A stretch of DNA of 58,753 bases from a bacterium (GTDB lineage Bacteria > Krumholzibacteriota > Krumholzibacteriia > LZORAL124-64-63), in assembly GCA_024223715.1 (NCBI GenBank), contig JAAEOA010000258.1:1-58753 (forward strand), in the 5' to 3' direction. The position numbers and the translations under genes are program-made. This document shows, piece by piece, positions 8,637 to 17,400 of the stretch (position 1 is the first letter of the stretch; each line of letters opens with the position of its first letter). The notes beneath the pieces are model-generated. The model searched no databases and was not told the DNA's origin. It saw nothing but the letters and a program-made list of their open reading frames with translations.

Positions 8637-10574
8637 CTAGGCTGAAATTTTCCCGCGCCGGTTTTCCAGCTCAGTACGAATTTCATGAGCCTTCTCCTCA
8701 GAAATTGAATAGCGGGCAATGATTGTCAGGGCAATCGCCGAAGTGATCAGGGGAATCCCCACATCGAAAATACGTAACAGGAACAGGGTCTGGTCCGCCT
8801 GGCCTGCACCAAGGGCCTGGTCGAAACCCGAAAACTTAAGCAGAACACCGGTCAGCAAACCGGCCAATGCCATGCCAACCTTGACCATCCACCAGTAGAT
8901 GGCTCCAAACACACCTTCTCTGCGTTGATTAGTTTGCAGCTCGTCGTAATCGCAGACATCAGAGATCATGGATCCCATCAGAGTAAACAGGGAGCCCGTA
9001 CCAAAGGCCACCAGTGGTGCGGCAGCGAGAAGCCAGTAGGGGTGATCCGGATTGTACCCCACCCATTTGACACAGTAGCCAAGCAAAGAAAGCGAGATGG
9101 TTATCAGGAAGGTTTTCCGCTTACCAACGTGAGTGGCGATCCAGGCGGTCAGGGGAATCACAAGCAGGGTTGCCACGGAAGTCAACATCCCGAACCATCC
9201 CATTAGTTTCCCTGCGCTTGCATCACTGCCGTTGAACAGGTAGTAGATCATGACATAGATGGAAAAGGATACTCCGAGCTGAAAACCGTTGAAGACCAGG
9301 AAAGTGGCGCCACAGATTTTGACGAATGGCTTGCACTTGAAGGTTATCAGGATGCCCTTCCAGAATTCGGTCATGTTTTGCAAGAGACTTTTTTTGGCCT
9401 CTTTTACGGGCTTTGGAATTGGCTTAATTCTTTCCCGGCAGAAAATGGCGGGAACGATACCGAACAGGGCCACGATCAGTCCCACGACGATGGCCAGGGT
9501 GCGGGCTCCGTGAACTTTGTTCTGGAACAAATCACTGGCCATGATGGCGTAAAACCAGGGAACTCCCAACCAGGCAAGCTGACCCACCGTATTTGCAAAG
9601 GCATGCAGCCGGGTGCGTTCATGGTAGTCGGGCGTCATCTCATACCCGAAGGCAACAAATGGGGTGGCGTAAACAGTGTATGCCAGGAAGAAGAGGATCG
9701 ACATGAACAGGAAGTACCAGAAGTACTTGATGAAGAAGCTCTCGCTTTTTCGCAACTTGACCGAGTGGATGGTTGCTGTACCGGACTGCTGGAGGCCGGA
9801 GATCAGCAGGGTAATGCTTCCCAGCGACTGAACATCCAGTTTACTGTTGCCGGTTTGCTTGCCACCGGTCGGGTCGAGTTCCAGGTCGCTCAGCTTGAAT
9901 TTGAAGAGGTTTCCCCGTTCGTCATCTGCTTGATCCCGGGTCAGGGCATAAGAAAAGGACTCCCCTTCGGCACCGGCTTCATCAAATACGATCCGCATGG
10001 AACTCGCTGGCGGAATATCCATATTCACTTCGACCTGGGGAAAACCGTCAAGATTGGTTGCGCCTGCAGGGCCATCGACCAAAGCCATAAGCTCGGGACC
10101 ATGGATGACGAAACCCACATCGGCCTGGATGGCAGGCTCACAGTCCAGGATAATTCCCCCGCCATCGTTGAATTCAGCTGGCGCCGCTACCGGGTACAGG
10201 GTCTGGTGCTCGCTGATCGGCTTTTCGGCCACCAGGTCGACATAACCTGAGGGGAGCTGCCACATCAAAGCAAAGATAAGACCTGCAACTATTGCACCCA
10301 CAAAAATGAACGGACGACGGCGTCCCCAGCGGGAGTTGGTATTATCGGAAATATAACCCAGCAAGGGGTCGGAAATGGCATCGAACACCCGGGGGATGGC
10401 ACCGATCAGGCCAACCCAGAGCACATCCATGCCCAGGCCAAGATTTAGAATAACAGCCATGGCTGGAAGAGCTGCGGCTTGCAGGTTGTTGACCAACATA
10501 CCGACCGCATAGGCAGATTTCTGCTGTAACGAAATGCGATCTTCAGGGGCTGTCTGATGTGTGGTTGCACTCAA
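8637..10574 (-). CDS. GPH-family (MFS) oligosaccharide:cation symporter with a large extracytoplasmic insert
   Basis: Predicted importer of glucan oligosaccharides driven by Na+ or H+. It has 645 residues against about 450-500 for ordinary GPH symporters. Transmembrane helices 1-3 occupy residues about 20-107, with the motif-A-like DPLLGYISDNTNSRWGRRRP between helices 2 and 3. Residues about 109-278 are a hydrophilic beta-rich insert (9741-10250). Helix 4 starts at KYFWYFLFMSILFF and the remaining helices follow normally. The insert falls in the helix 3-4 loop, which faces the periplasm in MFS topology. The start is TTG 10574 with AAGGAG 7 bases upstream. It is flanked by GH17 genes on both sides. 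Confidence 0.88.
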   Translation of the reverse strand: MSATTHQTAPEDRISLQQKSAYAVGMLVNNLQAAALPAMAVILNLGLGMDVLWVGLIGAIPRVFDAISDPLLGYISDNTNSRWGRRRPFIFVGAIVAGLIFALMWQLPSGYVDLVAEKPISEHQTLYPVAAPAEFNDGGGIILDCEPAIQADVGFVIHGPELMALVDGPAGATNLDGFPQVEVNMDIPPASSMRIVFDEAGAEGESFSYALTRDQADDERGNLFKFKLSDLELDPTGGKQTGNSKLDVQSLGSITLLISGLQQSGTATIHSVKLRKSESFFIKYFWYFLFMSILFFLAYTVYATPFVAFGYEMTPDYHERTRLHAFANTVGQLAWLGVPWFYAIMASDLFQNKVHGARTLAIVVGLIVALFGIVPAIFCRERIKPIPKPVKEAKKSLLQNMTEFWKGILITFKCKPFVKICGATFLVFNGFQLGVSFSIYVMIYYLFNGSDASAGKLMGWFGMLTSVATLLVIPLTAWIATHVGKRKTFLITISLSLLGYCVKWVGYNPDHPYWLLAAAPLVAFGTGSLFTLMGSMISDVCDYDELQTNQRREGVFGAIYWWMVKVGMALAGLLTGVLLKFSGFDQALGAGQADQTLFLLRIFDVGIPLITSAIALTIIARYSISEEKAHEIRTELENRRGKISA

Positions 10575-10590
10575 GGGGGGCTCCTTCTGG

Positions 10591-11535
10591 TTATGGTTTC
10601 GTTAGGTGAGAGAAAGTATCCTGCATCACCAGTTTGGGCCGTCGGTTCACGGTGAACAGTCCCCAGTGTTTCTCGGGTTCATCGGGATGATCCGATCCTT
10701 TCCAGGGTTCATCAAATGCTTCGAATACGAAAGTCAGAATGCGTTGCCGCTGGGTCCACTCCATTAGCTCTTCATAATATCGGGCCTGTAATTCCTGGGA
10801 AACTTTGTCTGGTTCGATGCCGCGCCCGTTGGATCGGGTTGTCCAGCCGGCTTCCGTTATTATGACCGGTTTGTCGGGGTAGTGACTGGCCACGGCAAAA
10901 TAGTTATCCCGAGTATAGTTAAGTGCGTTGTCAATGGATTGGTATTCCCATACCGGGTAGGTGTGGACCGAAAGAAAGTCCAGTTCGGCAACCAGGGGTG
11001 CCAGCTTCCCGGCCCAGGGAACGTAGTTTTCGCAGAAAGTAACCGGTTGCCTGATACCAACCTTCAGCTGCCTGGCGAAGGCTACCAACCGCTCGACGGA
11101 GACCAGGTGGTCGGACCAGTCGACAGAGGCTTCATTACCGATGGAAACGGCAAACACTTCGTCGGAATATTCGCGGGCCAGCTCCATCATATGGCTGATT
11201 TCCGCATCGTTGTCTTGCCTGTTTTCAGCCAGGCGGACATTATCATAATGCGCACCCCACGGGCAGTTGGGGTTACTCTCCTCAGCGCGCAGATTGGCCC
11301 CCAGCATCATCCGGAAATCGAGGCCCTCGGTTCTGATTATCTCCAACACCATTTCGACGTGGGGGCTGCAATCGTACATCCGCAAATACTTCCAGTTCAA
11401 AGACAGTATCCTGAGATCTTCCAGTACCTGCTGCCTGGAAGGGAAGGCATTGCCAACGGGCGACTGGCCTTCCCGGTATCCCGAGTAGCAGATTGCATTT
11501 CCGTACTCCACACGGGGGATAATGTTCGGTTTCAT
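10591..11535 (-). CDS. GH17 glucanase-like enzyme without signal peptide
   Basis: Predicted cytoplasmic beta-1,3-glucan oligosaccharide hydrolase of 314 residues. There is no signal peptide or membrane segment. The GH17 signatures are intact: GNEASV with acid/base E135 and ITEAGWTT with nucleophile E228. Further family features are LSVHTYPVWEYQS and the C-terminal FEAFDEPWKG. ATG 11535 lies 6 bases after the stop of the upstream GH17 gene, so the genes are probably translated together. Its cytoplasmic placement beside a symporter suggests it acts on imported oligosaccharides. Whether it hydrolyses or transfers glucosyl units cannot be told from sequence. Confidence 0.88.
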   Translation of the reverse strand: MKPNIIPRVEYGNAICYSGYREGQSPVGNAFPSRQQVLEDLRILSLNWKYLRMYDCSPHVEMVLEIIRTEGLDFRMMLGANLRAEESNPNCPWGAHYDNVRLAENRQDNDAEISHMMELAREYSDEVFAVSIGNEASVDWSDHLVSVERLVAFARQLKVGIRQPVTFCENYVPWAGKLAPLVAELDFLSVHTYPVWEYQSIDNALNYTRDNYFAVASHYPDKPVIITEAGWTTRSNGRGIEPDKVSQELQARYYEELMEWTQRQRILTFVFEAFDEPWKGSDHPDEPEKHWGLFTVNRRPKLVMQDTFSHLTKP

Positions 11536-11541
11536 GTGTTG

Positions 11542-12501
11542 TCAATCCTGACTGTATTTTAAATTACCGTCTTTGTTCCACAATCCCCAGTACGCTCCTA
11601 CATCGCCCTCGTCTCCCACCTTCCAGACCTCGTCGAAAGATGAGAAATAGAATATCTCAATCCCTTCTTTTTCGGCCCACAGATAAGTGTTGAGGAAGTA
11701 GTTCAAGGCGTTGTCCAAACCGGGAACCGCACCACCGTATGGTGAGCCCTGGCTTGGCCAGCCGGTTTCGCTGATGATGATTTTTTTACCGCCCGCCACT
11801 CGCTGGATTCTTTGGTACATCTCCTGCATATAGTGTTGGGAATACTCGATGGAGCAATATTCCCAAAAGGGGTAACAGTTTATGAGAAGCACGTCACACG
11901 CTTCGACAATCCGGGGATGTTTCTCAAATAGGAAGTAGGCATCCACGTAACCAATGGGCACCCCGGGAGCCGCTTCTTTGGCTCGGCTGATGTATTCCAA
12001 TAGCTCGTCTTCGGTGAGGTCACCTCTCAGCAGAATTTCGTTACCCACGGCAAGGATATCCGCATGACCCTGTTTTGCAACGTCCACACCGTTGGCAAAT
12101 TCCAGCTCGTTTTTCTCATGATCATCCCCGATCCCAATGCCGACCATGGTTTTCAAGCCGATATCGTGGGCGATGCGCGCAGTTTCCTGATTGCCCTCAA
12201 TGCAAGAGAAAGTACGTATCCAGCGCGTATAGGGCTCGATGATCCTGAGCCGGTCTAAAATCTGCTTTTCGGATATTTGTGTCCCTGGGGATTGACCGTC
12301 CATATATGGGCTGTAGGCGATGCCATGGATCCCCCGGGAGAGGATCTCACGGAAAAGATTAAACCGTTCCAGGCGTGGTACATCTGTAAAATTGGTTCCG
12401 GCAAACACTTCGGGGGGCGAAGTAAAGAAATCCGGTCTTCCCATGAGATTAGCACTCGAGCGCGAATCCACAGGAAATGCATCACGGTAACCTTTAGACA
12501 T
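11542..12501 (-). CDS. GH17 glucanase-like enzyme without signal peptide, first gene of the operon
   Basis: Predicted cytoplasmic beta-1,3-glucanase-like enzyme of 319 residues. GH17 motifs are VGNEILLRGD (acid/base E155) and ISETGWPSQG (nucleophile E245), the second being the canonical form for the family. The C-terminal FSSFDEVWKVGDEG and AYWGLWNKDGNLKY match the usual barrel end. ATG 12501 follows AAAGGAAG at about 5 bases. It leads a four-gene operon on the minus strand and is clearly diverged from its two paralogues, which argues for different chain-length preferences. A strong inverted repeat lies 20-40 bases upstream. Confidence 0.9.
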   Translation of the reverse strand: MSKGYRDAFPVDSRSSANLMGRPDFFTSPPEVFAGTNFTDVPRLERFNLFREILSRGIHGIAYSPYMDGQSPGTQISEKQILDRLRIIEPYTRWIRTFSCIEGNQETARIAHDIGLKTMVGIGIGDDHEKNELEFANGVDVAKQGHADILAVGNEILLRGDLTEDELLEYISRAKEAAPGVPIGYVDAYFLFEKHPRIVEACDVLLINCYPFWEYCSIEYSQHYMQEMYQRIQRVAGGKKIIISETGWPSQGSPYGGAVPGLDNALNYFLNTYLWAEKEGIEIFYFSSFDEVWKVGDEGDVGAYWGLWNKDGNLKYSQD

Positions 12502-12828
12502 TTGGCTTCCTTTCGCTGGGTTCCCAAAGAGGGCTTGGGAATAACCAATACGACTGGTTTGTTCTGTTTCCGAACTAAGTTTACATATTGGCCACTGAAA
12601 TGCAAGGGTTAGCTCATGTTCCTGTTGTCCCGAGTGGTTTATTTGTTATCCATTCGAATGAACTGATCAGGCCAGAAAAAGCAAGCTACTGGGTTTATAT
12701 GAGGTTTTGACTTGGTTTTGGCCTTCCAGGTTTTGCTAAGAGTTTAAGAAAACAGCCAGGCGGACCAAATCGATTATCGCCTGCCAGGCTCTAAGACTAT
12801 ATGTTCGGGAACCGCGCAATAGGCAGTT
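12502..12828. promoter_or_regulatory. intergenic regulatory region of the glucan operon, with inverted repeat
   Basis: This 327-base gap separates the GH17 operon from the small secreted-protein gene. Arms TTCCCAA (12521-12527) and TTGGGAA (12535-12541) form a perfect 7-bp inverted repeat with a 7-base spacer, just upstream of the GH17 start. The arms share the TTCCCA/TGGGA half-site with the element at 1620-1634. I see no convincing -10/-35 pair on either strand. The rest is unremarkable. Confidence 0.4.
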
Positions 12829-13332
12829 GTGTCCCATTTGACAAAAAGAGCATTTTTCTGTACAATCATTTTTCAATCAAACACCAACCACCGGCAACCC
12901 TGGATTCTCATGACCTGTTTTCTGTTCACACTGTTAGTATTTTCCTGCATTTCTTCAAGTAGCTTTGCCTGGGATAATCTCAATCTTCATTATCGGGTTA
13001 ATGATCAACTCGGTTCCGATTTGACCGAGTCATACCCAGGCCGCATCGGCTTGCCCACAACCAGGCTACTTTCGATAGTCACACCTCTTAGCGAAAAACA
13101 AGGCTGCATTTTCTACCTGAATGCTGAAGCCCAGGAAGTGGATATTTGCATTTATGATCAACAGGGAGAAGAGGTGGTCAGTCTGGTCGATGAAATTAAA
13201 ACCAGTGGATTGCATAAAACTCAATGGGATGGTTGCAACAAACAAGGCCTGCCAGTTGCTGGTGGAGCCTACTTCCTGCTGCTAAAAACAGACACTACAA
13301 CTCAGCTTTGCCGAATGAACATTTCCCGCTAA
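12829..13332 (+). CDS. small secreted protein with FlgD-Ig-like C-terminal domain
   Basis: Function unknown. The protein is 167 residues from GTG 12829, or 140 from ATG 12910, which gives a compact signal peptide (MTCFLFTLLVFSCISSSSFA). No good ribosome site separates the choices. Residues about 95-165 of the long form (CIFYLNAEAQEVDICIYDQQ, then GLHKTQWDGCNKQGLPVAGG) match the FlgD-Ig-like module. That module is often a C-terminal sorting or adhesion domain on secreted proteins in FCB-related phyla. Here almost nothing precedes it, so it could be a free-standing domain, an anchor partner or a remnant of a larger protein. It converges on the RDD gene with 7 bases between. Confidence 0.6.
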   Translation: MSHLTKRAFFCTIIFQSNTNHRQPWILMTCFLFTLLVFSCISSSSFAWDNLNLHYRVNDQLGSDLTESYPGRIGLPTTRLLSIVTPLSEKQGCIFYLNAEAQEVDICIYDQQGEEVVSLVDEIKTSGLHKTQWDGCNKQGLPVAGGAYFLLLKTDTTTQLCRMNISR

Positions 13333-13339
13333 TTGATCC

Positions 13340-14107
13340 TCATTTTTTTGAAATTCGAATTACCACGGTATTGGAAATTCTATCGTGAATGGCCTGTCGG
13401 TTGGGATGAAAAATGGCTTCCAGAAATCCCAGAAACAAAGTGGCCGCACTGGCTCCGTAACCACCGGCACGACTGAATGAATCCCACCAGGTTAACGGTT
13501 TTCCATCCAGCCGTATGATTTTTATTCCCAATATTCGTTTGCCCAAAGTACGGCCATGCCCCCAGCGCACCCAGGCGGTGAACCAGGCAACAAAAAAGGC
13601 TCCCCAGCTGAAAACCCCGGAATACGGACCCAAAAGAAAATCCATTCCCAAAACTAAAGTGCTGTTCTCACCAGTTTGTTCCAAATGTGTTTCGCCAGAT
13701 CCAAATCCAATGGTGAGGTGGTCTCCCATTGACAAATTATCAATAGCGTCACTTTGCGGTTGGGCTAGTTCTTCCTTGATATGCAGTGGCAAGGCCTCAG
13801 GGCAGCGCCGGTCAATGATTTTCAGCAAATCCCTGGTGGCCTGGCTGCTTTTGGGTGATGATTCAGATTCATTGTCCAATGTGGATTGAGAAAAAAGCCG
13901 GGTAAAGAAAGTTGAGTCTTCATGACTGAAGGCCAGGTACGTTCCCCCAAGAAAGAGGGCGCCAATCAGAATTCCAAATACCAGATTGTCCAGAAAGAAA
14001 GCCCAGAATCGGCGACGGAAAGTAGCCAAAGGAGTCCCAAGCAACGGCTTGGCAATGACATGGGACTCCAAAGATATGTGGCGGCTGCGGGCGGGTATTT
14101 TGAGCAT
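13340..14107 (-). CDS. RDD-family membrane protein
   Basis: Integral membrane protein of 255 residues, function unknown. The RDD hallmark is present: ATFRRRFWAFFLDN with Arg at the start of helix 1 and Asp in the membrane. It continues with the helix FGILIGALFLGGTYLAF and a second helical pair near GVFSWGAFFVAWFTAWVRW. The conserved GRTLGKRILGIKII precedes the last segment. A hydrophilic loop of about 80 residues (about 62-145) separates the first two helices and is longer than usual. ATG 14107 has AAGGA upstream. It lies 49 bases after the TRAP permease stop on the same strand and may be cotranscribed. Confidence 0.8.
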   Translation of the reverse strand: MLKIPARSRHISLESHVIAKPLLGTPLATFRRRFWAFFLDNLVFGILIGALFLGGTYLAFSHEDSTFFTRLFSQSTLDNESESSPKSSQATRDLLKIIDRRCPEALPLHIKEELAQPQSDAIDNLSMGDHLTIGFGSGETHLEQTGENSTLVLGMDFLLGPYSGVFSWGAFFVAWFTAWVRWGHGRTLGKRILGIKIIRLDGKPLTWWDSFSRAGGYGASAATLFLGFLEAIFHPNRQAIHDRISNTVVIRISKK

Positions 14108-14156
14108 GGCACATCCTTAACAAAGGTGAAAATCACTGCCATACTTTACCTTCGCA

Positions 14157-16295
14157 TCAAGTTCCCTGCAACTGCTTCCTTTCATGGATGGGCAGGGTCA
14201 AAGTGGGATCTTTACGAATTCTAACTTTTTGCAACAGGAATACGGTTCCCCACAAAACAATGCCCAGACCATCAACCACCAGATCCGGCAGGTTAATGCC
14301 CACTTTGTGAACCAAGCCGGGAAAGAAAAGAATGGCCGTAGCCAGGGCCATGATAATCCATTCGGGAATGCTCATTCCACAAGACAAATACCCCATGGTC
14401 AGACTGCCAAAGGCAACTGTAGCCAGGGTAATCGTTAAGAAAGTCATGATGATTTCCATAGCTGTTCCATCGAGGAGAAAGCCGCGACTGTAGGCAAAAA
14501 GGAAAGGCCCGATGTAAAGGAATTTTGCAAATTTAAAACTGGTCCAACCTGTCTTCCATGGGTCGGCTCCGGCAATGGCGGCTCCGGCATAAGCAGCCAC
14601 ACAAACCGGAGGGGTAATGTTCGAGTCCTGACTGAACCAGTACACAATCATGTGGCTGGAAATCAGTACCCAGGAAGCGGAGGCCGCGGAGGTTTGTATC
14701 AGTATTTTATAATCCGCAATGGATAAATCTCCCATGGCCGGATTGGTCAGCTCCGCAAAAGAAACGCCAAAGTGCTGCAGGGCAATCATGTTGGATACAG
14801 AGCCCACGGTAAGCACGGCAGTAATCAGATAGGCTGCGGTCACCGGGACGCCCATTCCCAGAACCAGGGAGGCCAGCCCAATAAGGAGAATAGCCACCGG
14901 CAGATATCCGCCGGAAAGGCTGATAATGATGTCGGAAAACTTCAGTCCAATACCCGAAAGGCTGATGGTGCCCACGATGATACCGATGACACCGACGGTG
15001 GCTCCAATAATGAGGGTATTGCGGCTGCCTTCAATCATGGCATCACAAATTTCACGCCAACCCATTTTATTTTCCGGAGTGAACCAGCTGACAACAACAC
15101 AGCTTACAATAGCGGCCACAGCAGAAAATCCAGCAGACTTGCCCACCAGCATCAAAACCACAATCAAAACAAGAGGTGTGATCAGGAACCATTCTTTTTT
15201 TAGAATCTGACCTGCTGTTGGAGCATCCGGGTCCTCGACTCCATAAAGCCCGTGGCGTTTGGCTTCAAAGTGAATCATCACAAACACGGACAGGAAGTAC
15301 ATGACCGCGGGGAAAATTGCCATTTTCATTATGTCTACGTAGGGAATTTCTGTCATTTCGGCCATGAGGAAACCGCCTGCGCCCATAATGGGAGGCATGA
15401 ACATGCCGCCAATGGAAGCTGACGGTTCAATTGCACCGGCCACGTGGGGGCGGAACCCGGCTTTTTTCATCATGGGAATGGTGAAAGCGCCGGTGGAAAC
15501 TGTGTTGGCAATGGCGGAACCGGAAACGGATCCAAAAAACCCGGAAGCAATGACGGCGACTTTAGCTGGACCGCCCACGCTTTTTCCGGCAATGGCCAAA
15601 GGAACGTCGATAAAAAACTTACTGGCTCCGCTGGCTTTCAGGAAAGCCCCGAAGAAAATAAACAGGATGACGTAGGTCACCAGAACGTTGGCCATGATGC
15701 CAAAAATCCCATCCTGATTGTAGAATAAGAAATTCAGGGAACGGGTCAGGCTGAAGCCATCGTGGGCGAAGGCGTCGAGTACGGGTACGTCTTCCATGAG
15801 ATTGCCCCAGAACAAGTAGACCAGAAAACCGACACCGGCCATGGTCATGGCCATTCCCAGGACACGGCGGGCCGCTTCCAGGGAAACCAGAATTCCCACT
15901 ACAGCTACAAGGGTATCGGTTTGAGTATAGCTTCCGGCCCGGTAATTGAGATTTTCGTATTCAAGAATCCAGTAACCGACAACTCCAATGGAAATAAGAG
16001 CCATGACCATATCGGATATACTGGGTTGGTCGAAGCGTGACTTGTTGGACATGGGGTAAGTCAGGAATACAAGAACGAAGGTCAGTAAAACGTAAACGCC
16101 TAAAAAGTACTGAGTGTCCACGGGGAGAATGCCGGCGTTGTAGACGTAAAACAGAACCATAAAAATGCCCAGAGCCGAAGTAAGCCAGTACCAGAAATTC
16201 TTCAACTCCCGGCCAGACTTCGCATCTTTTTCCATTAATTCGTCAAGGACTTCCTGATTCGCTGTATCTTGCGCGGGATGTTCCTTCTCATTCAT
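14157..16295 (-). CDS. TRAP transporter fused permease (DctQM-type, TAXI class)
   Basis: Membrane subunit of a sodium-driven TRAP importer, 712 residues. The small (DctQ-like) and large (DctM-like) parts are fused, as is typical for TAXI systems. Residues about 35-175 hold the first helices. The large domain includes GPAKVAVIASGFFGSVSGSA, TVSTGAFTIPMMKKAGF and GGMFMPPIMGAGGFLMAE, conserved in TRAP large subunits. The start is ATG 16295, with an in-frame TTG directly before it, and AAGGG upstream. It lies 76 bases after the binding-protein gene. The TAXI class often imports C4 or C5 dicarboxylates or amino acids; the substrate here is unknown. Confidence 0.93.
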   Translation of the reverse strand: MNEKEHPAQDTANQEVLDELMEKDAKSGRELKNFWYWLTSALGIFMVLFYVYNAGILPVDTQYFLGVYVLLTFVLVFLTYPMSNKSRFDQPSISDMVMALISIGVVGYWILEYENLNYRAGSYTQTDTLVAVVGILVSLEAARRVLGMAMTMAGVGFLVYLFWGNLMEDVPVLDAFAHDGFSLTRSLNFLFYNQDGIFGIMANVLVTYVILFIFFGAFLKASGASKFFIDVPLAIAGKSVGGPAKVAVIASGFFGSVSGSAIANTVSTGAFTIPMMKKAGFRPHVAGAIEPSASIGGMFMPPIMGAGGFLMAEMTEIPYVDIMKMAIFPAVMYFLSVFVMIHFEAKRHGLYGVEDPDAPTAGQILKKEWFLITPLVLIVVLMLVGKSAGFSAVAAIVSCVVVSWFTPENKMGWREICDAMIEGSRNTLIIGATVGVIGIIVGTISLSGIGLKFSDIIISLSGGYLPVAILLIGLASLVLGMGVPVTAAYLITAVLTVGSVSNMIALQHFGVSFAELTNPAMGDLSIADYKILIQTSAASASWVLISSHMIVYWFSQDSNITPPVCVAAYAGAAIAGADPWKTGWTSFKFAKFLYIGPFLFAYSRGFLLDGTAMEIIMTFLTITLATVAFGSLTMGYLSCGMSIPEWIIMALATAILFFPGLVHKVGINLPDLVVDGLGIVLWGTVFLLQKVRIRKDPTLTLPIHERKQLQGT

Positions 16296-16319
16296 CAATT
16301 ACCCTTTCCTATAAAACAC

Positions 16320-16342
16320 GGAGGGAGCCTAAAGCCCCCTCC
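16320..16342 (-). promoter_or_regulatory. intercistronic hairpin between TAXI binding protein and permease
   Basis: GGAGGG (16320-16325) pairs with CCCTCC (16337-16342), and an inner GC/GC pair extends it past one mismatch. The loop is about 5 bases. On the minus strand only a short T-rich stretch (TGTTTTATAG) follows. It is more likely a leaky terminator or mRNA-stabilising hairpin than a full stop. It would keep binding protein in excess over permease, as is common in such operons. Confidence 0.55.
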
Positions 16343-16371
16343 CCGAATGCGTTATTGTTTCTGAAAAACAA

Positions 16372-17355
16372 TTACTTCAGATTGGAGGGCACTGTTTTTC
16401 CATTTTCTTCCCAGAATTTTACAGCTCCCGGGTGCAAAGGAACAGAGGCCCCGTCAAAACCATTTTCCAGGGTCATGCTTTTGAAGGTTTTTTTAGCGGC
16501 GACCATGGCGGTCATTCCCTTTTTACTCCATAGGGTTTTCATGACGTTGTATACTACGTCGGCCGGAACGCCGCTGTTGGCACACAGGAACGTTGCATCC
16601 TGGAAAGTGCTGCAGGCAGGCATGGCATCACCGTAGGTCCCGGCGGGGATTTCAACAGGAATGTAAGCGTAGGCATCGTAGAAACCGTATTTTTCAGCGT
16701 CGGCACCCACATCGATCAGGCGAATATCCACTTGAACACTGGCTTCAATAATGGAGCGGTTGGGGTAACCCACAAGCACCCAGAAGGCGTCAATTTTACC
16801 ATCTTTGAAGGCACTGGCAGCAGCGCTGTACCCCAGAAACTGATGTTTGAAATTGTCCCAGACGTCCAAATGACGAAAGAAGCGTTCGGCACTGGCCGCG
16901 GCGCCGCTGCCGGCGTTACCAACAGCTACTCGTTTGCCTTTCAAGTCTTTGGCGGATTTAATACCGCTGTCGGCACGAACAACCAGTTGAGCAGGAGCGC
17001 CGTACAGGAAACCCATGGCCATAGTTTTGTCGTACTTGGTTGGGTCTTTGGGAAGTTGTCCACCACGACCGAGGGCACTATCTACGGCATAGCACATGCC
17101 GAAATCGCTTTCACCGGCGCTGACACGTTTCACATTTTCCACACTGCCACCGGACCCAACAGCGGACAGTTTGATGTTATCCATATTCTTGGGCACAAAA
17201 ACAGCCATGGCATTGGCGAAAGTATTAAAAGTTCCTCCGGTTGGACCACCACCAATTTTGCCTTTAAATTTTTTGGCGGCATGTGCATCGCCAGGAACGC
17301 TGATCAGGCATACAGCGAAAACAAGGACTAGGCTCGTCAAAAAAATCTTTTTCAT
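16372..17355 (-). CDS. TAXI-family TRAP transporter periplasmic solute-binding protein
   Basis: Captures the substrate in the periplasm and delivers it to the fused TRAP permease encoded downstream. It is 327 residues with a signal peptide (MKKIFLTSLVLVFAVCLISV to GDAHA). The TAXI signature region is IGGGPTGGTFNTFANAMAVF followed by LSAVGSGGSVENVKRV. KGKRVAVGNAGSGAAASAER and DAFWVLVGYPNRSIIEA are also family-typical. ATG 17355 has a strong GGGAGG site. A sigma-70-type promoter lies at 17401-17430. The upstream sensor/kinase/regulator operon probably controls it. Confidence 0.92.
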   Translation of the reverse strand: MKKIFLTSLVLVFAVCLISVPGDAHAAKKFKGKIGGGPTGGTFNTFANAMAVFVPKNMDNIKLSAVGSGGSVENVKRVSAGESDFGMCYAVDSALGRGGQLPKDPTKYDKTMAMGFLYGAPAQLVVRADSGIKSAKDLKGKRVAVGNAGSGAAASAERFFRHLDVWDNFKHQFLGYSAAASAFKDGKIDAFWVLVGYPNRSIIEASVQVDIRLIDVGADAEKYGFYDAYAYIPVEIPAGTYGDAMPACSTFQDATFLCANSGVPADVVYNVMKTLWSKKGMTAMVAAKKTFKSMTLENGFDGASVPLHPGAVKFWEENGKTVPSNLK

Positions 17356-17400
17356 TTTGGAGATCCTCCCTGAAGGGGTGAGAGTTAATCTAATGCGAAC

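Noticed and set aside
9378..10250. 290-codon plus-strand frame opposite the GPH symporter
   Set aside because: It is antisense to a conserved membrane protein, its composition is unlike a real protein, and it has no ribosome site.
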